A DNA stretch of 64,000 bases from Phyllostachys edulis (taxonomy: Eukaryota > Streptophyta > Magnoliopsida > Poales > Poaceae), in the NCBI GenBank assembly GCA_036346405.1, contig CM070546.1:108320826-108384825 (forward strand), written 5' to 3'. Positions 47,059 through 57,703 of the stretch are shown here, one piece after another (position 1 is the stretch's first letter; every line of letters begins with the position of its first letter). The notes beneath the pieces were generated by a model. It was not told where the DNA came from, searched no databases, and saw nothing but the letters and a program-made list of their open reading frames with translations. Made by a program: the position numbers and the translations under genes.

Positions 47059-47492
47059 GAGTTTTTTTTTTGGCTAATCTAGCCGTTTTGCGATCCGTAA
47101 TTACAAATCTAACAACGTAAAAACCGATTTTACAAAAATGACACCGTTGACGTACGGTCACCATGTGCCAGCGACCGCCGTGCCGACACGCGGTGCTGAC
47201 GCATGAGCCCGTTTTTGAGCTAAAAATGAAAAAATAAATAATTAAATCGAATTTGGGTGGACACGTATCGGCGCACGGGGTGTTAGCACGTTGTCACCGT
47301 GCGCCGACGCGCTGCGATGGCGTCGTGGGGGCGCCTGACGACGGTGATCAGACGCCCGCGCCGCGTGTCGGCAATGGTGACATCGGGCGCACGATGACCG
47401 TACGTCAGCGGTGCCATTTTTGCAAAATCGGTTTTTATATGGTTAGATTTGCAATTATAAACCGCAAAACGGCTAGATTAGCTAAAAATTCC
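47059..47492. mobile_element. Mutator-like element (433 bases) inside the kelch-like pseudogene
   Basis: Terminal inverted repeats of about 95 bases (GCTAATCTAGCCGTTTTGCG..., AAAAACCGATTTT, TGACGTACGGTCA). Target duplication TTGTTCGAC is at 47050-47058 and 47493-47501, 9 bases exact (10 if the preceding C is counted). GC-rich core with no transposase. Confidence 0.85.
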
Positions 47493-47501
47493 TTGTTCGA
47501 C

Positions 47502-47690
47502 ATGGCCGCCATCAAGACACTTATCCTGGTACCTACCGATCATTCATACTCGCAATCACATAATATCTACCTCACTTCACCTGTTGGTGATGGACAAGCT
47601 AGGTTCAATTGTAGCTTCTTATCGACCCAATTAAGCGTCACATCATCGATGGCTATATCTATATAGAATTATCTATACAAAAAATTGTCA
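47502..47690. other. Flank of the MULE, possible pseudogene N-terminus
   Basis: The first about 30 bases would continue the pseudogene N-terminus on the minus strand. The remainder is unassigned. Confidence 0.3.
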
Positions 47691-48240
47691 CATGTTGAAA
47701 GTTCATTTACAACTTTATTATACATAAATTACAGTAAACTATTTATGCAATTTTGGTTCTTGGTCACTGTAATGTTTTTTGAAAGTCTTAATAACTCATA
47801 TTTCCATCACAAGATTCAAAATCTTACATATACTTTGAGAGATTGAGCAAATACAAAGACAAAAAAATTACAACTCCATTATACATAAATTACAATAAAT
47901 CATTTATGTAATTTTGCCTCTTGGTCACTTGTAATTATTCTTAAAAGTCTTAATAACTAATATTTCTATCACATGATTCAAAATCTCACATGTACTTTGA
48001 GAGGTTGAGCAAAAACAAAGATAAATACATACACACACACACACACTAACAAAATACGGTAATGTGGTGAACCCGTTATGTTCTTCATATGTACTTTGAA
48101 AGGTTGAGCAAAAACAAAGACAAAAAATAAATTATATACCAACAAAATACGGCAATATGGTGAACCCGTTATGTTCTTCACATGTACTTTGAGAGGTTGA
48201 ACAAAACCAAAGACAAAAAAATAAAATTATATACCAAAAA
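47690..48240. repeat. AT-rich complex tandem repeat
   Basis: Two copies of a roughly 165-base unit (about 47695-47860 and 47865-48020; TTATACATAAATTACA, TCTTAATAACT, CTTTGAGAG(A/G)TTGAGCAAA). Then two copies of a roughly 85-base unit (48050-48130 and 48140-48235; AAAATACGG(T/C)AAT, GGTGAACCCGTTATGTTCTT) that share the CTTTGA(G/A)AGGTTGA block. Includes a CA run at 48027-48045. Confidence 0.7.
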
Positions 48241-48373
48241 AGAATGAGCGGTTCGTATTTAATTGTCTATGTTGTATAAAAGCTCCATATATGGGCAAAA
48301 TTAGTTGAGTGGAGTATACCAACAAGTACTAAATATGAGCAGGATTAGCCAGTACGTGCAATTATCTATTATG

Positions 48374-48595
48374 GATGAAGTTAGCGGAGAAGGACCTGGA
48401 TGCGTCGATCGTGTGGTTCGGGAAGGCGATAAACACTGGGTACAAGGTGGACAGCGCGCTCAAGGACATGGTGGTCGTGATGAAGCAGCGAGGGTACCTC
48501 AACGAGGCCGTGGATGCCATCAAGTCGCTGAGGCGCCTCTGCCCCAAGCAGTCGCAGGAATCCCTCGACAACATCCTCCTCGACCTCTATAAGGC
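48374..48595 (+). pseudogene. SDI1/MS5-type tetratricopeptide gene, single-exon fragment
   Basis: An open stretch of about 74 codons reads EKDLDASIVWFGKAINTGYK, VDSALKDMVVVMKQRG and SQESLDNILLDLYK. This is the first TPR region of the SDI1 / MS5 (POLLENLESS3) family, whose members act in sulfur-deficiency response or male meiosis. Similarity begins abruptly at 48374 and ends exactly at LYK, where family genes have an exon boundary, but no splice donor follows (AAG/GCTCTA). So it is an isolated exon, either transposon-captured or left from a lost gene. Confidence 0.65.
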
Positions 48596-49560
48596 TCTAC
48601 AACACGAATCTTATAGCACATCTAACGAACAGAAAGTGACAGTTTTGGATTCAAAAAACCGTCGAAAGTTATATAGCAATTCCCATATCTTAACCCAAGC
48701 TACTTGTTTGGATACTAATCTCCGGAAGAAAATTCGGTGCGGGAGAGCCTCGCGTGAGGGGCCCCATCCGCCGTCCATCCGGGATGATTCGAGGGGATCA
48801 ATGGCGATTGGGGACGGTGAGGCCTCCCCTAGCAAATTTCCTTCCCTAATCACCACCCCTTTCGGATGGGCAAGGGAAACCGGGAGACCTTTTCTTAGGG
48901 ACTGTTCTGGAGCCATCTGATCTTACAGTGTAGCACGCATTGTAGCACGAACGAACTATATTGGAGGCAGTCCCCACGTGAGGACCGTCCCTTGAAACGT
49001 TTTGTCTGGAAAAGGAACTAAAATCCCTGCCAATTAGCTTGGTGAGTGCGAAGCAAAAAAAACAAGAAAAAATAATTCCAAAGAAAAAATATTTTTAAAA
49101 TTTTAAATAGTGTCAAATAGTATCGAAAATAAATTTTTTAATCTATTTTTTACCATCCACTCGCGCCTTTCGCGGAACCACACCACCTCTATGCCTCTTT
49201 AGCACGGTTTGGGCCATCCATGGCTTCAGGGCACGACAGCGCCCTTGATGACCGGACTCGACCTGATCCGTGCCTCAGGGCCCGGATTTCACACGTGTCA
49301 CGTGGTGGGGAGTTCGGCCCCCTAGAACATGGTGGATGGTGCCATTTTTGGCATTAACGTCGGCAAATGGCCAAAATTACTATTAGCGTGATGAATAATG
49401 CCATATAAGAAGAAAAAAAACTCTTCACGGAACGTGTGTGAGGTCTAGGTGGAAAAAACAAAAAGAAGAAAGAGAGCAAGACGTTGGTTCAGTGGAAAAA
49501 TGGAAGGAAGAAAGAGAACAGTATGGGGGCTCGGTGGAAAAGCGAAATGAAGGAAGAGAG
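48596..49560. other. Unassigned intergenic DNA
   Basis: The 181-codon plus frame running from the TPR fragment to 48920 has no recognisable domain past 48595. At 49440-49560 a GGTGGAAAAA...GGAAGAAAGAGA word occurs three times as a short tandem repeat just before the copia-type element. Confidence 0.4.
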
Positions 49561-51685
49561 TGTTGGAGCTGAATCACTCAGCTCCCTCTCTTGCACACAC
49601 GCGTGCACCTAGAGAAACCTCACTCATTGTTTTATCTCTTGGCGAACACACCTGCACACACGCATGGGAGGAAGAACACAAGTATTTTGGTGACACACGC
49701 CTCTTTCTCTTATGTTATTCTCCTATCTCTGAATACAAGCAGTGATTACAAATAAATAACCAGGCAACAACCTACTGCCCCGGTCTCAAACCACACACGC
49801 CATGCACACCTATAGAGGCACTCCAACTAAACAATTGAAGACCCATGCAGCTACATGCACGACTCTACTCATGCAGCTAACAACTCTCCACTAACCACTA
49901 ACACATGCATGGATGGATAGACCGGATCACATGCACTGACCTATTCTCATGGCACCACAAACTTCCACTACGGGAGCAATCCTGTGGCTAACAAGCTTGT
50001 GCAACACATGTACGTACTAGCTAATAATCAAAGAGCATGCAACACATATAGATGCAAAACTACTACTTTGTCAAGATTAAATCCAACAATTTCCCCCTAA
50101 TCTTGACACATCAACTCACAACGCCGATCACCCACATCATCTTGCCGCACGCAGCAGCCTCCTCTTCTCTTGCCACACACAGCGGCATCTTGCCACATAC
50201 AGTGGCATCCTCTTGCGCGACACACGTTCCATTAACGATCTTCAACATTTATCTACAAGAAGTTCCGTCTTCCTACTCAACACGGGTTAGCGACACAAAC
50301 TCCCTTTATGTGTCACTGAACCCACGCAGTCGCTTTTCTACCACATGGTGCACTCCTTGAGGGACAGTACAGTCGCCATCGCCACGCGATCATGAACATG
50401 GGTGCCACTGCAGCCCATGCACCTGGCAGTTCTTCTTCCGGAGACACGGATATGGCCACCAATGCCATCTTGTCTTGTCAGTTGTCGACGACGCTCCTTG
50501 GTAGCAGGTATTTGGGAGACATGTTGTCTCCACTCTTCACCACTACCTCTTTGCTGCCACAACTTCGTCACCGGTGGCAGAACTCACCGGGCGACTCGGA
50601 CCTCCGATTCTTCTTGTGACGATGGTCTCCATGCCATCACCGTTTGTCGGCCTCATGCCGACTCATTTCCCGGCGGCTTCGCACCGCCTCAGCTTGTCGC
50701 CACCAGCCTCCACCTCCGGTGGAGACTGCCATTGTCGGCCTACTCCATGGTGATCACGTCGCCGCCGCCGATGCGCACATCAAATGAGATTCCGGCACAC
50801 CGCGCTAGCCTCGTCATGGCCACACAGACCTTCGCCGTCATGCTCCTAAGCGCATGGTGCTGCAGCTGGCTCATCGTCGGCACCCGTGCACCTCTACTCG
50901 ACGCATGCCGCTGCGCGACATCACATCCATGCACACCCTGTGTGCTGTCTCGACATGCCACTGCAATGCCTCCTACTCGATGGCCGTCCGTCGTGAGTGC
51001 ATGGCACGGCTGCTGCTGCACCTGTATGCATGCGTTGCTAGTGCAATGCGTACCATCGTGACATGCATGCATGCGATCTTGCGCTTTGTTGTTGTTCTTT
51101 GCTTACTTTCTGCTGCAGTGCTCGGCTTGTTGCTCGCCTCGCCGTCGTCGAGGTTGTGCCCACCGTGCGCCGTCGTCGAGGCCGTGCCCACCGTGCGCCG
51201 CGCCCCCACTGCCTGGCGAGCCATCACCGGGTAGCATCTCCTCACATTGAACCTCGCTCTAATACCAATTGTTGGAGCTGAATCGCTCATCTCCCTCCCT
51301 CGTACACACACGTACAACTGAAGAAACCTCACTCATTGTTTTGTCTCTTGGAGAACACACCTGCACACACGCATGGGAGGAAGAACACAAGTATTTTGGC
51401 GACACATGCCTCTTTCTCTTCTGTTATTCTCCTATCTCTGAATACAAGCAATGATTACAAATAAATACCGGGCAACAACCTACTGCCCAGGTCTCAAGCC
51501 ATGCACGCCATGCACACCTATAGAAGCGCTCCAACTAAACAACTGAAGACCCATGCAGCTACACGCATGACTCTACTCATGCAGCTAACAACTCTCCACT
51601 AACCACTAACACATGCATGGATGGATAGACTAGATCACATGCACTGACCTATTCTCATGGCACCACAAACTTCCACTACGAGACC
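49561..51685 (-). mobile_element. Copia-type non-autonomous LTR retrotransposon (minus), 5' LTR split
   Basis: Left (3') LTR 49561-50088: TGTTGGAGC to AATCCAACA. Right (5') LTR starts at 51270 and runs to 51685, where Tat-2 interrupts it. The primer site TGGTATTAGAGCG is on the minus strand at 51267-51255. A TTAGGGGGAAAT polypurine tract (minus) adjoins the 3' LTR at 50089-50100. The interior (50101-51254) has no recognisable gag or pol. Long frames there (e.g. 219 codons plus, 50402-51061) show no domain. The missing LTR part, equivalent to 49977-50088, should lie beyond the Tat-2 right end, outside the window. Confidence 0.85.
51270..51685 (-). repeat. 5' LTR of the copia-type element, truncated by insertion
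   Basis: 416 bases collinear with 49561-49976. Similarity ends at CCACTACGAGACC, followed at once by the TGTCGGTG terminus of Tat-2. About 18 differences from the other LTR over the first 220 bases. Confidence 0.8.
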
Positions 51686-52447
51686 TGTCGGTGTTTTAGG
51701 ACCGAACTTATGTAAAGATTGTTTGATTCGGGGGTTCCTCTAGGTAATCACACAGAGATGGAGATACGGGGGCTTTTATATAAGTTCGGGCCTTCTCCTG
51801 GGAGAATAACAACCCTACTCCTGTGTGTATGTATTGAGTATGCTGGATTACAAGATAGAGCCAAAGACTAGAGTATTATGCTTCTAATGCTCTTCGGATC
51901 GCCCCGATTGTCCTGGTGATTCTGCCTTTTAGACAGTCTTCAAGGTGTACCGTTGTATCTCCAGTGTAAAGGCTGCCTTAATGTACCAGATTATTGAGTC
52001 GTTAATAGAGGTTATTGTGGGAGTAGTAACATTCCCACGCTGCCAGACAGTTACCACCATAACAAAGGAGTTAAAATCATGCTATTATTTCAGAGAATAA
52101 CCGCGTAGTTTACTGCCCATATCTTGAATATGGTGCGAAAGATTCCCTGTTCGACTAGGCCCACACGTTTGTAAGCCCTGTCGATTAGGGGCTAGTCGTA
52201 GAAGAGCTTACGATCAGGTGGTGGTCATAGAAGATCTTACGACCACATACTGATCGTAGAAGAACTTACGATCATAGGATAGTCGTAGAAGGACTTACGA
52301 CTACTAAGTGGTCGTAGAAGAACTTACAACCTTCAACTTCTCCCTTATGGCTATTAAGGGGTATACTCATGAGTTATACAACATCATTATTATCCATAAT
52401 ATGAATTATAGATAAATGATAAAATGAGGATTATTATATCCTCGTCA
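51686..52447 (-). repeat. Tat-2 3' LTR
   Basis: 762 bases. Minus-strand ends are TGACGAGG and CACCGACA. Just inside, the purine tract AAGCTGGGGGGCTAGA (minus, 52463-52448) is the polypurine tract, which shows that this is the 3' LTR. A palindrome array lies at 52193-52331. Confidence 0.75.
52193..52331. repeat. Array of five short palindromes in the Tat-2 LTR
   Basis: Five units about 29 bases apart, each a 24-base near-palindrome of the form NGNTCGTA-GAAG-N-CTTACGANCN. Centres at about 52204, 52233, 52262, 52291 and 52320. Related copies occur at 52497-52530 and in an intron at 57594-57703. Confidence 0.8.
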
Positions 52448-52885
52448 TCTAGCCCCCCAGCTTAAGCGAAAATAACTTACTTGAAAAAGGAGCAGTAGAT
52501 GGTCTTACGACCAGTAGATGGTCGTAGAGAGGTGGTCGAAGGAAAGACTCTTCGACTAATGTTTCATTTGACCAGAAGTTCACTTGGTCAAGAAAGTTGT
52601 GGAATAATCTTGTGACTTACAAGATGGTCGTAAGGAAATCTTTTGAACACCGAGTGGTCGTAGTACCGTAGTTGGAAGCAAAATCTTTCTAATCGCTGTT
52701 GCATTTGACCAGAAAAAGACTTGGTCAAGAAGGTAATTTCGCTTGAGGTGTAAAGACTGACCTGATTTCCTCAAGTAGACAAATTTAAGAATCCCAATCG
52801 ACTCCCTCATTTATGTCTGTTGGAGTAGTTCCCAAAGCGTTGGCAACTGTTGGGTAGCCATGTCTTTTTAACTTCAGGCGTGCGG
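52448..52885. other. Tat-2 region between 3' LTR and antisense promoter
   Basis: AT-rich, with partial copies of the GGTCGTA palindrome motif (52497-52530, 52624, 52655) and a duplicated ATTTGACCAGAA...CTTGGTCAAGAA block (52566 and 52704). No coding sequence. Confidence 0.5.
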
Positions 52886-52895
52886 TTATAAATAT
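52886..52895 (+). promoter_or_regulatory. TATA box of the Tat-2 antisense gene
   Basis: TTATAAATAT, 139 bases before the ATG at 53034, on the strand opposite to the retroelement. The CACC/TCACACTG leader looks like an ordinary plant 5' UTR. Confidence 0.6.
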
Positions 52896-53278
52896 TCACC
52901 GTGGGTGAGAATAAGGTCTTTTACCTTCCCCCAAATCGCTCACACTGTTCAAACTTTTGAGTTCTCCGTCGCCAACCAAATCGAGCCTTCTTCCCCAATC
53001 TTTCCAAATCCAAACCTTCGGCTTTTGGGAGAAATGGCCGGAACCACTTTCCAGTGGGCCGAATCGGAGATGGATGCGGCCAAAATCGGAGCTTTCGTCG
53101 ACTCCGAGAAGATCCCGAAGGAGGAATTTGTGAAGTGGATCTAGGCCGCTAGGCAGCATTGGCCGTCGGGGGAGATTGGGCAAATCCCCATCTTCTAGGC
53201 ATTCTGTGAGTGTGGTCTTTGATTGCCCGAAGGACAATGAATGGAAGTACCTGTTATTCGGTATTTGCACTCACATAT

Positions 53279-56200
53279 TGTAACGTCCCGTTTTCCTTAA
53301 AGTTCTTGCCAAGTTTTCAAAATAAAAGTAACCATTTGGCTTTATTGAGAATCCAAAGCTTAACCTGAGATTTTGAAATCTGGAGAGTTCAACTGGAATT
53401 AATCAAACCTTAACTAAGCTCTTTGTGGGTGTTCCTTGCTGGTTGTGGCTCTCTGTGGTGTCTTAGCTGCCCTTGGGGCTGTTGGTTCTCCGAAGCCTCT
53501 CTGTGTGCCCCTGGTTTGTCTCTTCTCTCTTAACTTCCTTTGTTGGTTTGAATCTCTTTGAGATCCAGACCTCTCTCTTATCTCTCCTCTGTTCGAACCT
53601 CTCCCTTGCTTGGGGTTTTCTTTTCTTTCTGTTAAAGGACCTAGCTCGGGTTTGTGTTTCAAAACCTCTTTGGTCCCTCCAAGTCACGCTTGGTTTTGTT
53701 TCTTTTGGACCTCCCGTGGACCTCTCCACGCTCTCTTGGAACCCCTGGGTTCTCTTGGGCGCTCTAGAGTTTCTCTGGACCTCCCAGTGCCCTCCTGAGA
53801 CCTCCTCTGATCTATTTGGACCTTCCTAGCCGCTCAGACCTCCCCTTGTTGAGATCTAGCCGCTCGGACCTCCCCTTGTTGAGATCTAGCCGCTCGGACC
53901 TCCCCTTGTTGAGATCTAGCCGCTCGGACCTCCCCTTGTTGAGATCTAGCCGCCGACCTCCCCTTGTTGAGATCTAGCCGGACCTCCCCTTGTTGAGATC
54001 TAGCCGCCGGACCTCCCTTTCTTGAGATCTAGCTCAGACCTCCCCTTGTTGAGATCTAGCCGCCAGACCTCCCTTGTTAGGATCTCGCCATTAGGACCTC
54101 CTCTCGGAGATCTTAGCCATCGAGGTCCTTCCTTAGTTGGATCCAAAGGTTCTCGATCTCCTTAGGTCCAAGACCTCCTTAGCGCTTGGACCCATCTTTG
54201 ATTCTTGTGGTCAGACGCTTAAGGCTTTGCCCTCATTACCTTAGGACCGTCCGATGTTGTTGGATGGCCCGATCCTAAGGGCACGTTAGCTTGGTCCGAA
54301 CGTCCCTTTTTCTCCTAGCCGTCCGATTCAAATCGACGGCCTAGTCCCGTTGGTTCTGTTTCGCCGTCCGAACGGCCCTTTGTTTTGCACCTTCGATCTT
54401 GATCGATGGCTCAATCGCGATGTAACGTTTGGATGGTCCGAACGTTCCTTTCCTTTTGGGCCGCCCGATTCCAATCGAACGGTTTTGCTTTGCTGCGCGT
54501 TTTCCTTTGTTTCCAGGACCTCTTCTTGGTTGTTTTGCAAAGACCACCTCCTTGATCCTTGCTGGTCTTTTGTAAAGACCACCCTCCTAACCTGGAATAT
54601 TCCTGTTGGTCAGGACCTCCCCTGCACCCTTTGATCTGGACCGTTGAGGTCCTCCCCTTTGAGATCTTGACCCTCAGACCTCCCTTGTGCAGATCTGAGT
54701 GCCAGGACCTCCTCTTGAGTCCTTGGACCTCTGTCCAGACCTCCCCTCGAGTGTCTTGGGCTTCGCCCAGACCTCACAAAGGGTCTTTGGCGAGATGACC
54801 CTTGCGGTGGGGCTACCTCTTTGACTACTTGGTGCACCCTTTTGATCGCCCCACTTACCGACCTCTCACCACCTTGTAATTATTGCTCTTGCCTTAGAAC
54901 TACTGTGCGCATTTAATAGGTGTCGGGTCACATTAAATGCAGATCACATCCGAGGTACTTTATTTCAATTCTTTTAGGGCAAGCCCCGCCTAGTTGTCCC
55001 GATTACCTACACGCCATCGAAGTTTTCCTTGTGGTGCACACTACCAACTCCGCTATATATAGCACGGGAGGCGTGCCTTTGTAACCTTTTGCTCATTCCT
55101 TCCTTCATCGCCTCCTCTCGCTTTCGGTTCTTCCTTGCAAAACCTTCCCTAGGAGCTCTTTGAGGCTGTGTTAAGCCTCTTGGTTTCCTTTTGGCTAAGT
55201 TGGTTTGAGTCCTTTCGGTTCTTTTGAAGTTCTTTGGCTTAGTGTGGTTTTTCTTATTTGGTTTTCTTCTTAACGTGTAGATCACGAGATTGAGGAGATC
55301 TTGGACCCAGCTCTCTCTACTGAAGGCTCTCCGCTGCTTGACCAAGGCAAGCCACAGACCCCCTTTTGATCATCTTGAACCTAGTTTTGCAAATGTATTT
55401 GGTTTTACTTTATCATGCATGGCTATGTTTATAAGAAAATGGTTTGAAATGTAGTTACTTGCCTACTTGTGTTATGCCTCCTTCATACCTTGTCTCCATC
55501 ATGTTGTCATGTTCACCTTGTGAGCCTTAGGGTGGATATTTAGTTGGTGTTCTTTGTTATTTGCCAACATGGGGGACCGTAGGTCTTTATAAGCCTTGCT
55601 TAGAATCGTGGTTCGGTCATATCATGCTTCATCTCTAATAATCTTGACTAATGACTTATGAAATGTGTGGTTGGTGCCACTGTTGAGCAGCTATGGCAGG
55701 ACGCCTAAGCTGTGTTGACTGTGGTGTGAGATCACTTGGTTAAAAACTATTGTGCCAAGACTGGGTGGTCTTTTGGCATGCGTTAATACAATGGTTTTGT
55801 TGAGGCAAGAAGGTAGGGAGTGAGTAGTGGGTGCTATGCACAGCTGGGTTTGTGGAAGTCTTGCCTTAGCACAATTAAGGACTTCACTTTGTGTCATTGA
55901 AGCTGGGCCAAACAAAGGCAACCACAAGATCATTTTATGGAAATGGTCAGGCTGAATAATTAGCAATGAGATGGCTTGGGGTGTTGTGGTTGAGCGTGTG
56001 ATTAGTTGGCGCAAGAGGGCACCCATAACCCCGTGGATTTCTAGACCTTTGGAGGGATTATGCGAAACCTTAGCGGGCAGCCCGAGTCGAGTTCAAAGCT
56101 TGGTAAAGGCCTTGTCTGCGCTCTCTAGACTGCTCACCTTAGGAAGTGAGCAAGGGTGACCGGAACCCGCCCCGCTAGAGAGATCGTGGATTGTGGGTAA

Positions 56201-57398
56201 GTTGTACACCTCAGAGTGTAAAAATCTATTCAATAGCCAAGTCCTTGGTCATAGACATGCTCAGTGAAATGGTGCAAGGGGTAGATGTTTCAAAAGCTTG
56301 TGCCATGGACACTTCCATGAGATGCCTTGGCTTTGCCTTGAAGAGACCTTGGCCGGCTCGGAGGGGTCAAGGTTGGCTCGGGTAGTGGTCCGGGGTTGGT
56401 TTGGACATCTGGAGTGGGTGTTCGGAGTGGGTTTTGGTAAGGACACAGTCACGGGTGTGACCGGAACTCCTTCATTTTGGTTGTGGTTGTGAGTTGGTGC
56501 TCACTCCACCTTTTAAACATCAAAAGTATTATGTACTATGATTTTACCTTCGCTTTTCAATCTGTTACTATTATTATTGTTCAAATCGGCTTTGTGCAAA
56601 CTAACCATGACCCTCAATTGGTAAGCCCTTGCATGATTATTATTGCATCTTTGCTCTCTGTGACTTGCTGAGTACATTCCAAGTACTCATGGCTTAAGCC
56701 CTGTGTCAAAGCAGATTATGAGGATGATCAAGTGCAGAGCGGTCTGAGACCTCTTCGAGGAGGAGTTCTTGACGACTAAGCTACCTAGGACGTCCTCCAC
56801 CCGACAGCCTGTGGTGCTTGTTGGATGGCTTTTGCGTGTTTTGGTGTTTGAGCCCTAGAGCTCCTTGTTGCCGCTTGTAAGTCCTCGTTGGTTTTGTAAG
56901 CCCCTGTATGCACCTCTTGTTAACAAGCTTGACCTTAAGGTCCTATTATATATTAAGTTTATTTTGCCTGCTTCATCTTTGTTGACCTCGTGGTTGCGAT
57001 ATTGGCTTGTGTTCTTGTGTGAGCTAGCTCTGTTGTCCTGGGACTAACTCAGTTGCACAGGGACAGACCACCAGGAGGTCCTCAGGACTTAGCTTTGGGA
57101 GGTCTGTCGGACCTCTCTAGTGATGTACCTGGAGGCGCAGCCGAGTGGGTGGTGGCCAAGACCTCCAGGAGGTCTGTTTGACCTCCTGGGAGGTCAGTGG
57201 CGAGCCAAGACCTCCATGAGGTCCTCAAGACCTCCTGGGAGGTCCTGGTAGACCTCCTCGGTATTGCACCATGCGGTGCTATCGCTCCTCCTTGTGGTGG
57301 CTCCGCAGTAGTAAAAAAAAAAGAAAAAAAAAGAAAAAAAAAGAAAAAAAGGGGTCCTCCTGGACCTCCTATGGTGCATCACAGGGTGGGTCGTCACA
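53279..57398 (+). mobile_element. Solo LTR (4.1 kb), chromovirus-like, in intron 1 of the antisense gene
   Basis: Begins TGTAACGTCCCG and ends GGGTCGTCACA. Target duplication CATAT is at 53274-53278 and 57399-57403, exact. TATA box CTATATATAG at about 55053-55062. It has the GACCTCC-rich composition and block order (CTCAGAGTGTAAAAATCTAT, AGTACTCATGGCTT, AACAAGCTTGACC.TAAGGTC) of the other chromovirus LTRs here, but is longer. Contains a minisatellite (53829-54115) and an A-rich tract (57310-57350). No coding domain. Confidence 0.88.
53829..54115. repeat. 30-base minisatellite, about ten copies
   Basis: Unit AGCCGCTCGGACCTCCCC plus TTGTTGAGATCT. The first four copies are almost identical, later copies lose 2-4 bases and diverge. 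Lies upstream of the LTR TATA box. Confidence 0.9.
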
Positions 57399-57593
57399 CA
57401 TATTTTCTTGCTTGTAACTGTCTTTCTTTATGCAGAACGCGTTGGAACAAATTGTTACTGTTGTTGAATACAACAGGCAACTTGTCCAACTGCGACAGGA
57501 AAAAGCGGAACTCTATGAGCAGGCAGAGAGGTGGTAAGTAACTGCTTTTCGTAGCCTTTTGTGTTTCGACCACTTACACAGTACTTGCTAGGG

Positions 57594-57703
57594 TTGTCGT
57601 AGAAGATCTTACGACTAGGTACTGGTCGTAGAAGGTCTTACAACCAGGGTATTGTCGTAGAAAGACTTACGACTAGTTCTTGGTCGTAGAAGACTTATGA
57701 CCG
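57594..57703. repeat. Four palindromes in intron 2 of the antisense gene
   Basis: Same motif as the LTR array (GTCGTAGAAG-N-CTTACGAC): four units at 57594-57617, 57622-57646, 57652-57675 and 57680-57703, spaced about 29 bases, just upstream of exon 3. Confidence 0.75.

Noticed and set aside
53829..54115. Regular 30-base repeats reminiscent of a CRISPR array
   Set aside because: No unique spacers: units are contiguous, decaying, and lie inside a plant LTR with a clear target duplication.
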